NCBI RefSeq assembly: GCF_030732985.1
Contig: NZ_JASHJX010000036.1
Coordinates: 1-48,210, forward strand
Direction: 5' to 3'
DNA from: Nioella sp. MMSF_3534
Lineage (GTDB): Bacteria > Pseudomonadota > Alphaproteobacteria > Rhodobacterales > Rhodobacteraceae
DNA length: 48,210 nt
The notes beneath the pieces were generated by a model. That model made no database searches, was not told the DNA's origin, and saw nothing but the letters and a program-made list of their open reading frames with translations. Made by a program: the position numbers and the translations under genes. Below, one piece after another: positions 24,049-31,945 of this stretch. Every line of letters begins with the position of its first letter. Within the stretch, counting starts at the first letter, position 1.

Positions 24049-24888
24049 ATGGCCGCGCAGAACGAATTGCGCCCGATCATCATCAAGAAGAAAAAGGTCA
24101 GCGGCGGCGATGGCCACCATGGTGGCGCGTGGAAGGTGGCCTACGCGGATTTCGTGACCGCGATGATGGCGTTTTTCATGCTGATGTGGCTGCTCAACGC
24201 CACGACGGAACAGCAGCGCAAGGGGATCGCCGACTATTTCAGCCCCACGGTACCCATTGCCCGGATCTCAGGCGGCGGCGACGGGTCTTTCGGCGGCGAC
24301 AGCCCGTTTTCGGAAACCGTTGTTGCCCAGAACGGCACCGGCGCCTCTGACCGGCGCCCGACCGAGGGGCGGCAGGCCATGGGGATGGAAGGGACAGACC
24401 ACAGCGCCGAGGAACTGGAACAGGCGTTGATGGAGGATATCGAGGATTCGCTGATGGATGGCGGCGGCGATGCGCGGGTGTCGGATGAAATGCTCGATCA
24501 TGTCCAGACCCGCCTGACCGATCAGGGGCTGGTGGTCGAGATCTTCGCCCGCCCCGGCACACCGCTTTTTGGCTCGGATGGCACCACGCCCGAGCCCTGG
24601 CTGGAAGACCTGCTGGCGGTGATGGCAGAGCTTTTCGGGACCGTCACCAATGGCGTCGCGGTCGCGGCGCATGTCCGGTCCGACCCGATCGTGGTGGCGG
24701 AGGATACAACCTGGGACAGGTCTACGGCTCAGGCTCAAGCGCTTCGCACCGCGCTGCAACGCGCCGGGCTGGATGCGGAGAGGTTTCAGCGCATCACCGG
24801 GCACGCAGACCGCAGCCCGGCGGTCGCCGACCGCATGGCAATACGCAATGACAGGGTCGAAATCACCCTTCTGCGCAGCCTGCCCTGA
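24049..24888 (+). CDS. motB: Flagellar motor protein MotB
   Basis: A 279-residue stator protein. A lysine-rich N-terminus precedes the single membrane helix WKVAYADFVTAMMAFFMLMWLL, whose Asp34 is the proton-binding residue. A plug-like segment ERGIADYFSP-type (QQRKGIADYFSP) follows. The C-terminal half (about residues 145-279) is an OmpA-like peptidoglycan-binding domain with a divergent core (ITGHADRSP). The start is ATG 24049, with GAGG 8 bases upstream. It is the first gene of the flagellar cluster, upstream of flgE; motA is far away at 35422. Confidence 0.93.
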   Translation: MAAQNELRPIIIKKKKVSGGDGHHGGAWKVAYADFVTAMMAFFMLMWLLNATTEQQRKGIADYFSPTVPIARISGGGDGSFGGDSPFSETVVAQNGTGASDRRPTEGRQAMGMEGTDHSAEELEQALMEDIEDSLMDGGGDARVSDEMLDHVQTRLTDQGLVVEIFARPGTPLFGSDGTTPEPWLEDLLAVMAELFGTVTNGVAVAAHVRSDPIVVAEDTTWDRSTAQAQALRTALQRAGLDAERFQRITGHADRSPAVADRMAIRNDRVEITLLRSLP

Positions 24889-24913
24889 GGGAAAACAGTT
24901 CGATTTTTATCTG

Positions 24914-24928
24914 TTAGGCCCCTGTTAA
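24914..24928 (+). promoter_or_regulatory. CtrA-like box before flgE
   Basis: TTAG-N7-TTAA matches the CtrA site TTAA-N7-TTAA at 7 of 8 conserved bases with exact spacing. It lies 57 bases before the flgE start in the 96-base motB-flgE gap. In Rhodobacteraceae flagellar genes are known to depend on CtrA, so this is a likely regulatory site for flgE-flgK-flgL-flgI. Confidence 0.6.
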
Positions 24929-24984
24929 ATGCGCCCGTGCTTGTCTGGCCCAAAGGACGAGATGCAGCAGAAAGGCGCATTCCA

Positions 24985-26286
24985 ATGACGATTTCCTCCT
25001 CGCTCAATTCCGGGGTTGCCGGGCTCAACGTGAACGCGAGCCGCCTCGCCACGATTTCCGACAATATCGCGAATTCGGGCACTTATGGCTATAAGCGCGC
25101 CGTGACCAACTTTCAGTCGATGGTGATCTCTCAGGGCCATGGCAGCTATTCCGCCGGCGGCGTCCGGGTCATTACCGGGCGCATGATCGAACAGCGCGGC
25201 ACGCTGATCACCACCGACAACCCCACCGACCTGGCCATTGGCGGGCGCGGCATGCTGCCGGTCACCACGGCCGCTTCCCTGGAATCCCAGTCCGGCAATC
25301 AACCGGTGATGCTGGCCACCACCGGGTCCTTTCGCCCCGATGCCGATGGCGTGCTGCGTACGGAAACCGGGCTGGTTCTGCTTGGGTGGCCAGCCGATGG
25401 CGATGGCACCATCCCCACCTTCCCGCGCGACACCACGGACGGGCTGGAACCGGTGCGCGTCCACACCAACCAGTTCGCGGGCGACCCCACCACCCAGATG
25501 GAACTGACGCTGAACCTGCCCGCCACCGCGACCGAGGCAGGCGCATCGGGCGACACCGTCACCATGTCGACGGAGTATTTCGACAACCTCGGCACCTCCG
25601 AAGTGCTGGAGATCAATTTCACACCCACCGTCCCCGCCTCCGGGTCTTCGAATGAATGGACCATGGAGATTCGCGATTCCGCATCTGGCGGGGCGGTGAT
25701 CGGGGAATACACCCTGACCTTCGACGATGCGCGCGGAAGTGGCGGCAACCTCCTGTCTGTCACAGCCGTCTCGGGCGGTGCCTACAACGGCACCGATGGC
25801 ACGATCGAGGTCAATGTGAATGGCGGCCCGATGGAGCTCGATATCGGCATCATCGGCGAACCCGGCGGTTTCACACAGCTCTCCGACAGTTTCTCGAATG
25901 CCCCCGTGGTCAAAGACGGCTCTCCTGTCGGCAACCTGTCGTCGGTGGAGGTCGATGGCGAAGGCATGGTCCACGCGATCTATGACAGTGGCTTTACCCG
26001 CGTGATCTATCAGGTGCCGCTGATTGACGTGCCCAATCCCAACGGTCTGATCGCCCTGTCGAACCAGGCCTATCAGATCTCGCCCGACAGCGGATCGTTC
26101 TTCCTGTGGGATGCGGGCGACGGGCCGACCGGCGACATCGTGGGCTTCTCGCGCGAGGAATCAACAACCGATGTCGCGGGCGAACTGACCCAGCTGATCC
26201 AGACGCAACGCGCCTATTCCTCCAACGCCAAGGTCATCCAGACGGTGGACGAAATGTTGCAGGAAACCACAAATATCAAGCGCTGA
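24985..26286 (+). CDS. flgE: Flagellar hook protein FlgE
   Basis: A 433-residue hook subunit. The N-terminal rod-like motif SSSLNSGVAGLNVNASRLATISDNIANSGTYGYK and the C-terminal ELTQLIQTQRAYSSNAKVIQTVDEMLQETTNIKR are diagnostic of the FlgE/FlgG family. The middle (about residues 80-370) is the variable D1-D2 hook region. The start at ATG 24985 has AAAGG upstream; the frame is open from 24937 but that extension is not hook-like. It is first in the flgE-K-L-I operon. Confidence 0.95.
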   Translation: MTISSSLNSGVAGLNVNASRLATISDNIANSGTYGYKRAVTNFQSMVISQGHGSYSAGGVRVITGRMIEQRGTLITTDNPTDLAIGGRGMLPVTTAASLESQSGNQPVMLATTGSFRPDADGVLRTETGLVLLGWPADGDGTIPTFPRDTTDGLEPVRVHTNQFAGDPTTQMELTLNLPATATEAGASGDTVTMSTEYFDNLGTSEVLEINFTPTVPASGSSNEWTMEIRDSASGGAVIGEYTLTFDDARGSGGNLLSVTAVSGGAYNGTDGTIEVNVNGGPMELDIGIIGEPGGFTQLSDSFSNAPVVKDGSPVGNLSSVEVDGEGMVHAIYDSGFTRVIYQVPLIDVPNPNGLIALSNQAYQISPDSGSFFLWDAGDGPTGDIVGFSREESTTDVAGELTQLIQTQRAYSSNAKVIQTVDEMLQETTNIKR

Positions 26287-26307
26287 TCCGGGCGCTGAGG
26301 CCAGGTC

Positions 26308-27762
26308 ATGACCATTTCCAGCGCCCTCTCTGCGGCCCTGACCGGGCTGACCGCGTCCAGCCGGGCCGTGTCGGTGGTGTCGGACAACATCGCCAATGCC
26401 CGGACCGACGGGTTCGGCGAGCGCAGCCTGACCCTCTCCTCCATCGCCCATGGTGCGGGGCGCGGGGTGCAGGTTTTGGGCGTCACCCGCAGTTCGGACC
26501 CGGTCATTCTTGGCGAACGTCGTTCCGCCGGGGCCGCGCAGGGCGAGGCCGAGACCCGCGCCAGCTTCTTGCTGCGAATCGAAACCCTGATCGGCACGCC
26601 CGACAGCGACGCCAGCCTGCCCGCACGGTTCGATGCGTTCGAGACCAGCCTTGTTTCCGCCGCCAGCCGCCCAGATAGCCAAGCGCGGCTGGAGTCCGTT
26701 CTGAACGCCGCGCAGCAACTGGCGGGCACACTGAACGGTATCTCGGACGGCATCCAGGATATCCGTCAGCAGGCCGATGCGCAGATCGCCACGGAGATCA
26801 CCCATCTCAATCGCACGCTCGCCGCGATCCACGACCTGAACGGCACCATTCGAACATCCATCAGCCGGGGAGAGAACGCGCTCGGCCTGATCGACCGGCA
26901 ACAGGTGCTTATCGACGGCATCGCCGATCTGGTTCCCATCCGCGAGGTCCGCAACGACGCCGGGATGGTCAGTCTCTATACCATCGACGGGCTGTCATTG
27001 GTGGACGGCCGCCCGGCGGAGTTCGGCTTTTCCTCCACGCCGGCCATTACGCCGCTGATGTCCCTGCAGAACAACGACCTGTCGGGCCTTACCGTGAATG
27101 GCCGTCCGATCAGCACCTCGGGCAGCTACGCGTCCTTGTCCGGCGGGCGGTTGGCGGCCCTGTTCGCCGTCCGCGACGAGATCGCCCCGCAGGCACAGGC
27201 GCAGCTCGACGGGCTGGCGCTCGACCTGACCGCGCGGCTGGACGACCCCGGCCTTGACCCGACCCGCGCCGCAACCGACCCGGGTCTGTTCAGCGACGAC
27301 GGACTGCTGGCCGCTGCGACCTATGAAGACGGTCTCGCCGCGCGCATCATGGTAAACGCCGCTGTCGATCCCGACCGGGGCGGCGCGCTGTGGCGGCTGC
27401 GCGACGGGGTTGGCGCGACGAGCGAAGGCGCACCCGGTGATCCCACGCTGCTGCAAGGCATCCTCGACGCGCTGCAGACCGAACGCCCGACGGCCTCTTC
27501 CGCCTTCTCCGCCACCAGTCGGAGCATGGCCGAGCTTGCCTCGGACGTCCTGTCGCTCACCTCCATGGACCGTCAGTTTGCCGAAGCCCGCGCGGCAGAA
27601 ACATCCGGCAAGTTCACCGCGCTGCGCGAGGCCGAACTGTCGCGCGGGGTCGATACTGACCGGCAGATGCAACGCCTTCTGGAAATCGAGAATGCCTATG
27701 CCGCCAATGCGCGGGTGATCTCGACACTCGACGACATGCTTGACCGATTGCTGGGGCTGTAG
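26308..27762 (+). CDS. flgK: Flagellar hook-associated protein FlgK
   Basis: A 484-residue hook-filament junction protein (HAP1). The N-terminus TISSALSAALTGLTASSRAVSVVSDNIANA and the C-terminus LSRGVDTDRQMQRLLEIENAYAANARVISTLDDMLDRLLGL form the D0 helices. The middle shows coiled helices followed by Ser/Thr-rich segments. It follows flgE after 21 bases and precedes flgL by 2 bases, so all are in one transcript. Confidence 0.95.
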   Translation: MTISSALSAALTGLTASSRAVSVVSDNIANARTDGFGERSLTLSSIAHGAGRGVQVLGVTRSSDPVILGERRSAGAAQGEAETRASFLLRIETLIGTPDSDASLPARFDAFETSLVSAASRPDSQARLESVLNAAQQLAGTLNGISDGIQDIRQQADAQIATEITHLNRTLAAIHDLNGTIRTSISRGENALGLIDRQQVLIDGIADLVPIREVRNDAGMVSLYTIDGLSLVDGRPAEFGFSSTPAITPLMSLQNNDLSGLTVNGRPISTSGSYASLSGGRLAALFAVRDEIAPQAQAQLDGLALDLTARLDDPGLDPTRAATDPGLFSDDGLLAAATYEDGLAARIMVNAAVDPDRGGALWRLRDGVGATSEGAPGDPTLLQGILDALQTERPTASSAFSATSRSMAELASDVLSLTSMDRQFAEARAAETSGKFTALREAELSRGVDTDRQMQRLLEIENAYAANARVISTLDDMLDRLLGL

Positions 27763-27764
27763 CG

Positions 27765-28775
27765 ATGAGCATCATTTCCACGGGCGATATGGCCCGAAGT
27801 TATCACCTCCGCCACCATCACGAGCAGGTCAGGACGGACCTTGTGCGGCTGACGCAGGAACTGGCCAGCGGGCAGCACGCCGATACGGGCAGGGCACTTG
27901 GTGGGGATTTTTCGGCACTTTCGGGGATAGAACGCGGATTGCGCATGGTTGCCGCCTACCGCAATGCCGCGGCCGAGGCCGCGTTGATGACCTCCGCCGT
28001 GCAATCGGCATTGGAGGCTTTGCAGGGCAACCTGTCAGAGCTGGCCCCGGCGCTGTTGTCGGCAACCGGCACCGATACCCTGCAACAGATGGAGCTGATG
28101 GCCGCCAGCGCCCCCGACCGGCTGAGCGCCATGGTCGGTTCGCTCAACCAGACGGTCGCGGGCCGGGCACTGTTTTCTGGCGCCAATACCGATGAGGATG
28201 CGCTGATCCCGGTGGAGGACCTGCTGACCGCGCTGGAACCTCTGGCCACCGGTGCCACGGATGCGGCGGACCTGATCACGACGCTGGACAGCTGGTTCAT
28301 GGATCCGGGCGGCGGGTTCGAAACACTGGCTTATCAGGGCAGCCCCGATCCCGCGCCGGGCTTCACCGTGGCTGAAGGCGAGACGATCCAGAACCCGATT
28401 TCCGCACTCGATCCCGGTGTTCGGCGCGGGCTGATGGGGATGGCGTTGGCCACTCTGGTGTCCAATGAAACAGGTAGTTTCAGCGATGATGAAAGGCGCC
28501 AGCTTCTGGAACGTGCCGCGCTCGACATGGCGTCCGGCAATGACGGCGTCACCGATCTGCGTGCCCGCGTGGGCCATGTGGAGGGCCAGATCGAGGCCGC
28601 CCAGTTGCGGGGTGACACCACTCGCGGGTTGCTGGAACTGGAACGCAGCCGCCTGACCGGTGCCGACCCCTACACCACCGCCACTGAATTGCAGGAGGTG
28701 GAGACCCGGCTCGAAGCGCTCTACCTGCTGACCACCCGCCTGTCCCGCCTCAACCTGACGGAGTACCTCAGATGA
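27765..28775 (+). CDS. flgL: Flagellar hook-associated protein FlgL
   Basis: A 336-residue flagellin-like junction protein (HAP3). The N-terminal helix MARSYHLRHHHEQVRTDLVRLTQELASGQHADT and the middle AGRALFSGANTDEDALIP are typical of FlgL. The C-terminal ELERSRLTGADPYTTATELQEVETRLEALYLLTTRLSRLNLTEYL is the D0 helix. Its stop overlaps the flgI start by 4 bases. Confidence 0.92.
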   Translation: MSIISTGDMARSYHLRHHHEQVRTDLVRLTQELASGQHADTGRALGGDFSALSGIERGLRMVAAYRNAAAEAALMTSAVQSALEALQGNLSELAPALLSATGTDTLQQMELMAASAPDRLSAMVGSLNQTVAGRALFSGANTDEDALIPVEDLLTALEPLATGATDAADLITTLDSWFMDPGGGFETLAYQGSPDPAPGFTVAEGETIQNPISALDPGVRRGLMGMALATLVSNETGSFSDDERRQLLERAALDMASGNDGVTDLRARVGHVEGQIEAAQLRGDTTRGLLELERSRLTGADPYTTATELQEVETRLEALYLLTTRLSRLNLTEYLR

Positions 28776-29872
28776 TCCGCTTCCTGTTTTCTCTCATCCT
28801 GGTTCTCGCGCCGCTAGTGGCGCAGGCCACCCCGATCCGCATCAAGGACCTGGTGGAATTCGACGGGGTGCGCGGCAACGACCTGATTGGCTATGGGCTG
28901 GTCGTGGGGCTGAACGGCACCGGCGACGGCATCCGCAATTCCCCCTTCACCGAAGAGATCATGACAAACATCCTCGAACGGCTTGGCGTCAATATCTCGG
29001 GCGAGCAGTTCCGCCCCCAGAACGTGGCGGCGGTGATCGTCACAGCCACGCTTCCACCGTTTTCGCGGGCCGGGTCGCAGATCGACATCAACGTGTCCGC
29101 CATTGGCGATGCCGATAGCCTCATGGGCGGCACGCTGGTGATGACCCCCCTGACCGCAGCCGACGGGGAAATCTACGCGGTGGCGCAAGGCACCGTCATC
29201 GCGGGCGGGGCGGTCGCGGAAGGCGATGCGGCCAGCGTGACAGAAGGTGTGCCGACCGCCGGAACCGTGCCCTCCGGCGCGCGCATCGAACGCGAGGTGG
29301 ATTTCGAGCTGTCGAGCCTAGAGACGATCCGCCTGGCCCTGCGGTCCCCCGACTTCACCACCGCCGCCCGGATCGAGGGCGTGATCAACACCGCCTATGG
29401 CCGCCCTGTCGCCGTCATGCTCGATTCCGGCACCGTCGCGCTGGATCTTGCCGCCACGCGCGAACCATCCGCCGCGCACGCCATGTTCCGTATCGAAAAC
29501 CTGCTGGTGGAACCCGAAAGCCGCGCCCGCGTGGTTGTCGATCAACGTTCCGGCACCATCGTGATGGGCGAAGATGTGCGCATCTCTCATGTCGCCGTGG
29601 CGCAGGGCAACCTGACCCTGCGCATTCAGGAAACCCCGATTGCCGTGCAACCCAACCCCTTTGCAGAGGGGGAAACCGTCGTCGTGCCCCGCACTCAGGC
29701 GGATATCGAGGAAGAGCCGGGCACCGGTCTGGCAGAGGTTTCGGGCGGCGCATCCCTGTCGGAAGTCATCGCCGGGCTGAATGCTCTCGGGGTGTCCCCC
29801 GGCGACATGATCGACATCCTGAACGCGATCAACGCTGCCGGGGCGCTGCATGCGGAACTGGTTGTCAGATAA
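28772..29872 (+). CDS. flgI: Flagellar P-ring protein FlgI
   Basis: A 366-residue P-ring subunit. An N-terminal signal peptide is predicted to end after VAQA, before TPIRIKDLVEFDGVRGN, which is the hallmark start of mature FlgI. DLIGYGLVVGLNGTGDG, PPFSRAGSQIDINVSAIGDA and LVMTPLTAADGEIYAVAQG follow, then LSEVIAGLNALGVSPGDMIDILNAINAAGALHAELVVR at the C-terminus. It is the last gene of its operon and converges on the FliG-like gene. Confidence 0.95.
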   Translation: MIRFLFSLILVLAPLVAQATPIRIKDLVEFDGVRGNDLIGYGLVVGLNGTGDGIRNSPFTEEIMTNILERLGVNISGEQFRPQNVAAVIVTATLPPFSRAGSQIDINVSAIGDADSLMGGTLVMTPLTAADGEIYAVAQGTVIAGGAVAEGDAASVTEGVPTAGTVPSGARIEREVDFELSSLETIRLALRSPDFTTAARIEGVINTAYGRPVAVMLDSGTVALDLAATREPSAAHAMFRIENLLVEPESRARVVVDQRSGTIVMGEDVRISHVAVAQGNLTLRIQETPIAVQPNPFAEGETVVVPRTQADIEEEPGTGLAEVSGGASLSEVIAGLNALGVSPGDMIDILNAINAAGALHAELVVR

Positions 29873-29883
29873 CGGCAGCCAGG

Positions 29884-30330
29884 TCAGCCGCGCAGATAGC
29901 GGATTGTCGCGCGCGCAACCGGCCCCGGCAAGGCGTGCAGCGCCTGCAACTGAAGGCCCTTGGGTTGATCCCGAAGCACCATCGCGATGATCGCCGGATG
30001 CTCTTTTTCCAGCGCTGCCTCATCCAGATGATCGGCAATACGCGCAGTCAGAGGGGGCATTCGCATAGCCGGGCCCGGCGGCGGCGTCACTTTCCGGGAC
30101 GGGTCTTCCTCGAACAGACCCTGTTTGCGAAACCGTTCCAGCAACGCGAGGCGATCGGCCTCTCCTGTGGCGTTTGCCTTCGTATCCAGCCCGTCCACCT
30201 CTGTCGTCAGACCAGCCTTGCGCAACCGCTCCACCCCGGAGGGGCCAAAGAGATCCAGCAGGATGCGGGCCTTGCGGGCATAGCTTTCGTCGCGGATAGC
30301 GGGGGACTCGGATTGGGCCGGGTTGGTCAT
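29884..30330 (-). CDS. Short FliG-middle-domain-like flagellar protein
   Basis: A 148-residue protein. Residues 1-106 are polar with no domain I recognise, though ARKARILLDLFGPSGVERL is helix-like. Residues 108-148 (LEKEHPAIIAMVLRDQPKG..., ALHALPGPVARATIRYLRG) closely resemble the FliG middle domain with its EHP motif (residues 110-112) and LP turn. The C-terminal FliG domain that contacts the stator is absent. The start at MTNPAQSES avoids an unlike extension. It is the last gene of the fliF-H-N-P operon, 11 bases after fliP. It may be a FliG-derived adaptor in the motor or export complex; this is inference. Confidence 0.7.
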   Translation of the reverse strand: MTNPAQSESPAIRDESYARKARILLDLFGPSGVERLRKAGLTTEVDGLDTKANATGEADRLALLERFRKQGLFEEDPSRKVTPPPGPAMRMPPLTARIADHLDEAALEKEHPAIIAMVLRDQPKGLQLQALHALPGPVARATIRYLRG

Positions 30331-30341
30331 GGGATTTTCCT

Positions 30342-31070
30342 TCAGAAATAGCTGCGCACCAAAGCGCCCGTCACCAGCGCCCACCCATCTGCCACCACGA
30401 AGAAGGCCAGCTTGAAGGGCAGCGATACGATTGCGGGCGGGACCATCATCATCCCCATCGACATCAGGATCGCGGCGACGACGAGGTCTATGATCAGGAA
30501 GGGCAGGAACACGAGAAACCCGATCTGAAAGGCGCGTTCCACCTCGCTCAGCATGAAGGACGGAATCAGGACTGAGGCGCCCGGATCATCGCCCTCGGGG
30601 ATTTCACGCAGGGAGGACAGGCTTTGCAGCGTCTCGGGATCCACGCGCAGCATCATGAAGCTGCGAAACGGCTCATAGGCGCGGGCCAAGCCCTCCATCA
30701 GCTCCAACTGGCCGTCCATCACGGGCCCGATCCCGGCCTGATAGGCGGCCTCGAACGTGGGGGCCATCACGAAATAGGTCAGGAACAGCGCAAGGCTCAC
30801 GATCAGCATATTGGGGGGCGATTGCTGCAACCCGATGGCCTGCCGCAGGATCGACAGGACGGTTACCACGAAGGGAAAGCAGGTGATCATTACCGCAAGG
30901 CCCGGCGCGAGGCTGAGCACCGTGACCAGTGCAATGATCTGCAACGTGCGCGCGGTCAGCGTGTCGGCATCGCCCATGTCGATGGTAATGTCCTGGGCCG
31001 CCGCAGGGACGGCCAGCACCACCGCCAGGATTCCGGCCAGCAACAGCCGTCGGCGCAAGAGCTCAGCCAT
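30342..31070 (-). CDS. fliP: Flagellar export gate protein FliP
   Basis: A 242-residue type III export gate subunit. A cleavable signal peptide (MAELLRRRLLLAGILAVVLA) is followed by periplasmic residues, then LQIIALVTVLSLAPGLAVMITCFPFVVTVLSILRQAIGLQQSPPNMLIVSLALFLTYFVM and the C-terminal FLPFLIIDLVVAAILMSMGMMMVPPAIVSLPFKLAFFVVADGW, all diagnostic. The start is ATG 31070; earlier in-frame codons would give a non-family extension. It overlaps fliN by 8 bases. Confidence 0.95.
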   Translation of the reverse strand: MAELLRRRLLLAGILAVVLAVPAAAQDITIDMGDADTLTARTLQIIALVTVLSLAPGLAVMITCFPFVVTVLSILRQAIGLQQSPPNMLIVSLALFLTYFVMAPTFEAAYQAGIGPVMDGQLELMEGLARAYEPFRSFMMLRVDPETLQSLSSLREIPEGDDPGASVLIPSFMLSEVERAFQIGFLVFLPFLIIDLVVAAILMSMGMMMVPPAIVSLPFKLAFFVVADGWALVTGALVRSYF

Positions 31071-31350
31071 TGCCGCCATCGACCATTTCGGTGATGCGCA
31101 CGCCAAGCCCGCCATCCTCCGCCTCGACCAGTTCGCCGCAGGCGACCAGCCGGTCGCCGATAAACAGCTCCACCGGGTCTTCGATGCGGCGATCCAGCGG
31201 CAGCACATCCTCTTGTCCGAGCGCAAGGAGTTCGGAAACCGACGGCCGGGCTCGACCGACCGTAACCCGGACTTCGACGGGTACGCTGCGCAGCTTGCCG
31301 GATATGCCGGACCCCTGAAGACCCTGATCCTGGGGGTTGGTATCAGCCAT
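31063..31350 (-). CDS. fliN: Flagellar motor switch protein FliN
   Basis: A 95-residue SpoA-domain protein of the switch complex. LRSVPVEVRVTVGRARPSVSELLALGQEDVLPLD and DPVELFIGDRLVACGELVEAEDGGLGVRITEM are the FliN signature. FliN forms the base of the C-ring and also docks FliH. It overlaps fliH by 8 bases upstream and fliP by 8 downstream. A full-length FliM partner is not encoded in the window. Confidence 0.92.
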   Translation of the reverse strand: MADTNPQDQGLQGSGISGKLRSVPVEVRVTVGRARPSVSELLALGQEDVLPLDRRIEDPVELFIGDRLVACGELVEAEDGGLGVRITEMVDGGNG

Positions 31351-31945
31351 GGCGACGCTCCTGTTCGGGGGGTGGGGACATGGTGAAATCTCGAATTGCC
31401 TCCGACATGCTGGACAGCAGGTCCGTAAGGTCTATTTCGCTGACTTCGCTGGCAAAATGCAGCGTCACCCGGCCATCGGGATACGCGGGTTCAGGGACGA
31501 TCTGCATCTCTGTTTCCATGTATTTTTCCGCCAGCCAGTCGAGCTGCTTGCAGGTTGCGGGCGCCGCTTGCAGCCGGCAGTTGCCCGATCCGGTCGCGGC
31601 GATCATCGCGTCGATCTGATCGGACACGCGCGGCAGCACGGCATCGGCGGCCAGCTTCGGCAGAAAGCTTGACAGGATCGAGGTCATCAGCCCGGACATT
31701 CCCTGCAAAACCTCCGCGCGCGCTTCTTCGTAGGTGAACCGCAGATCGGTCAGGTTGCGTTCCAGATCGGCGGCGATCCTGTGGTCGGAGGCCGCTGTTT
31801 CGGAATTGGCATCGTCCCAGCCGGATTTGTACCCGGCCTCGTAGGCGTCCAACCGGATGGATTCCGCGTCAGCATCCGACAATGCGGCATCGCTCATGCG
31901 GGGGGAGGCCGTGAAATCCTCCAGCGACAGGGCGTGATATGTCAT
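31343..31945 (-). CDS. fliH: FliH-like export apparatus protein
   Basis: A 200-residue protein in the fliH position. The N-terminal third has the segment RLDAYEAGYKSGWDDA, a GxxxG-type helix repeat typical of FliH. A long alpha-helical region follows (residues about 45-110) with a C-terminal domain that ends in DLLSSMSEAIRDF. FliH regulates FliI ATPase and tethers it to FliN. Similarity is partial, but position between fliN and fliF, with overlaps on both sides, supports the call. Confidence 0.75.
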   Translation of the reverse strand: MTYHALSLEDFTASPRMSDAALSDADAESIRLDAYEAGYKSGWDDANSETAASDHRIAADLERNLTDLRFTYEEARAEVLQGMSGLMTSILSSFLPKLAADAVLPRVSDQIDAMIAATGSGNCRLQAAPATCKQLDWLAEKYMETEMQIVPEPAYPDGRVTLHFASEVSEIDLTDLLSSMSEAIRDFTMSPPPEQERRHG

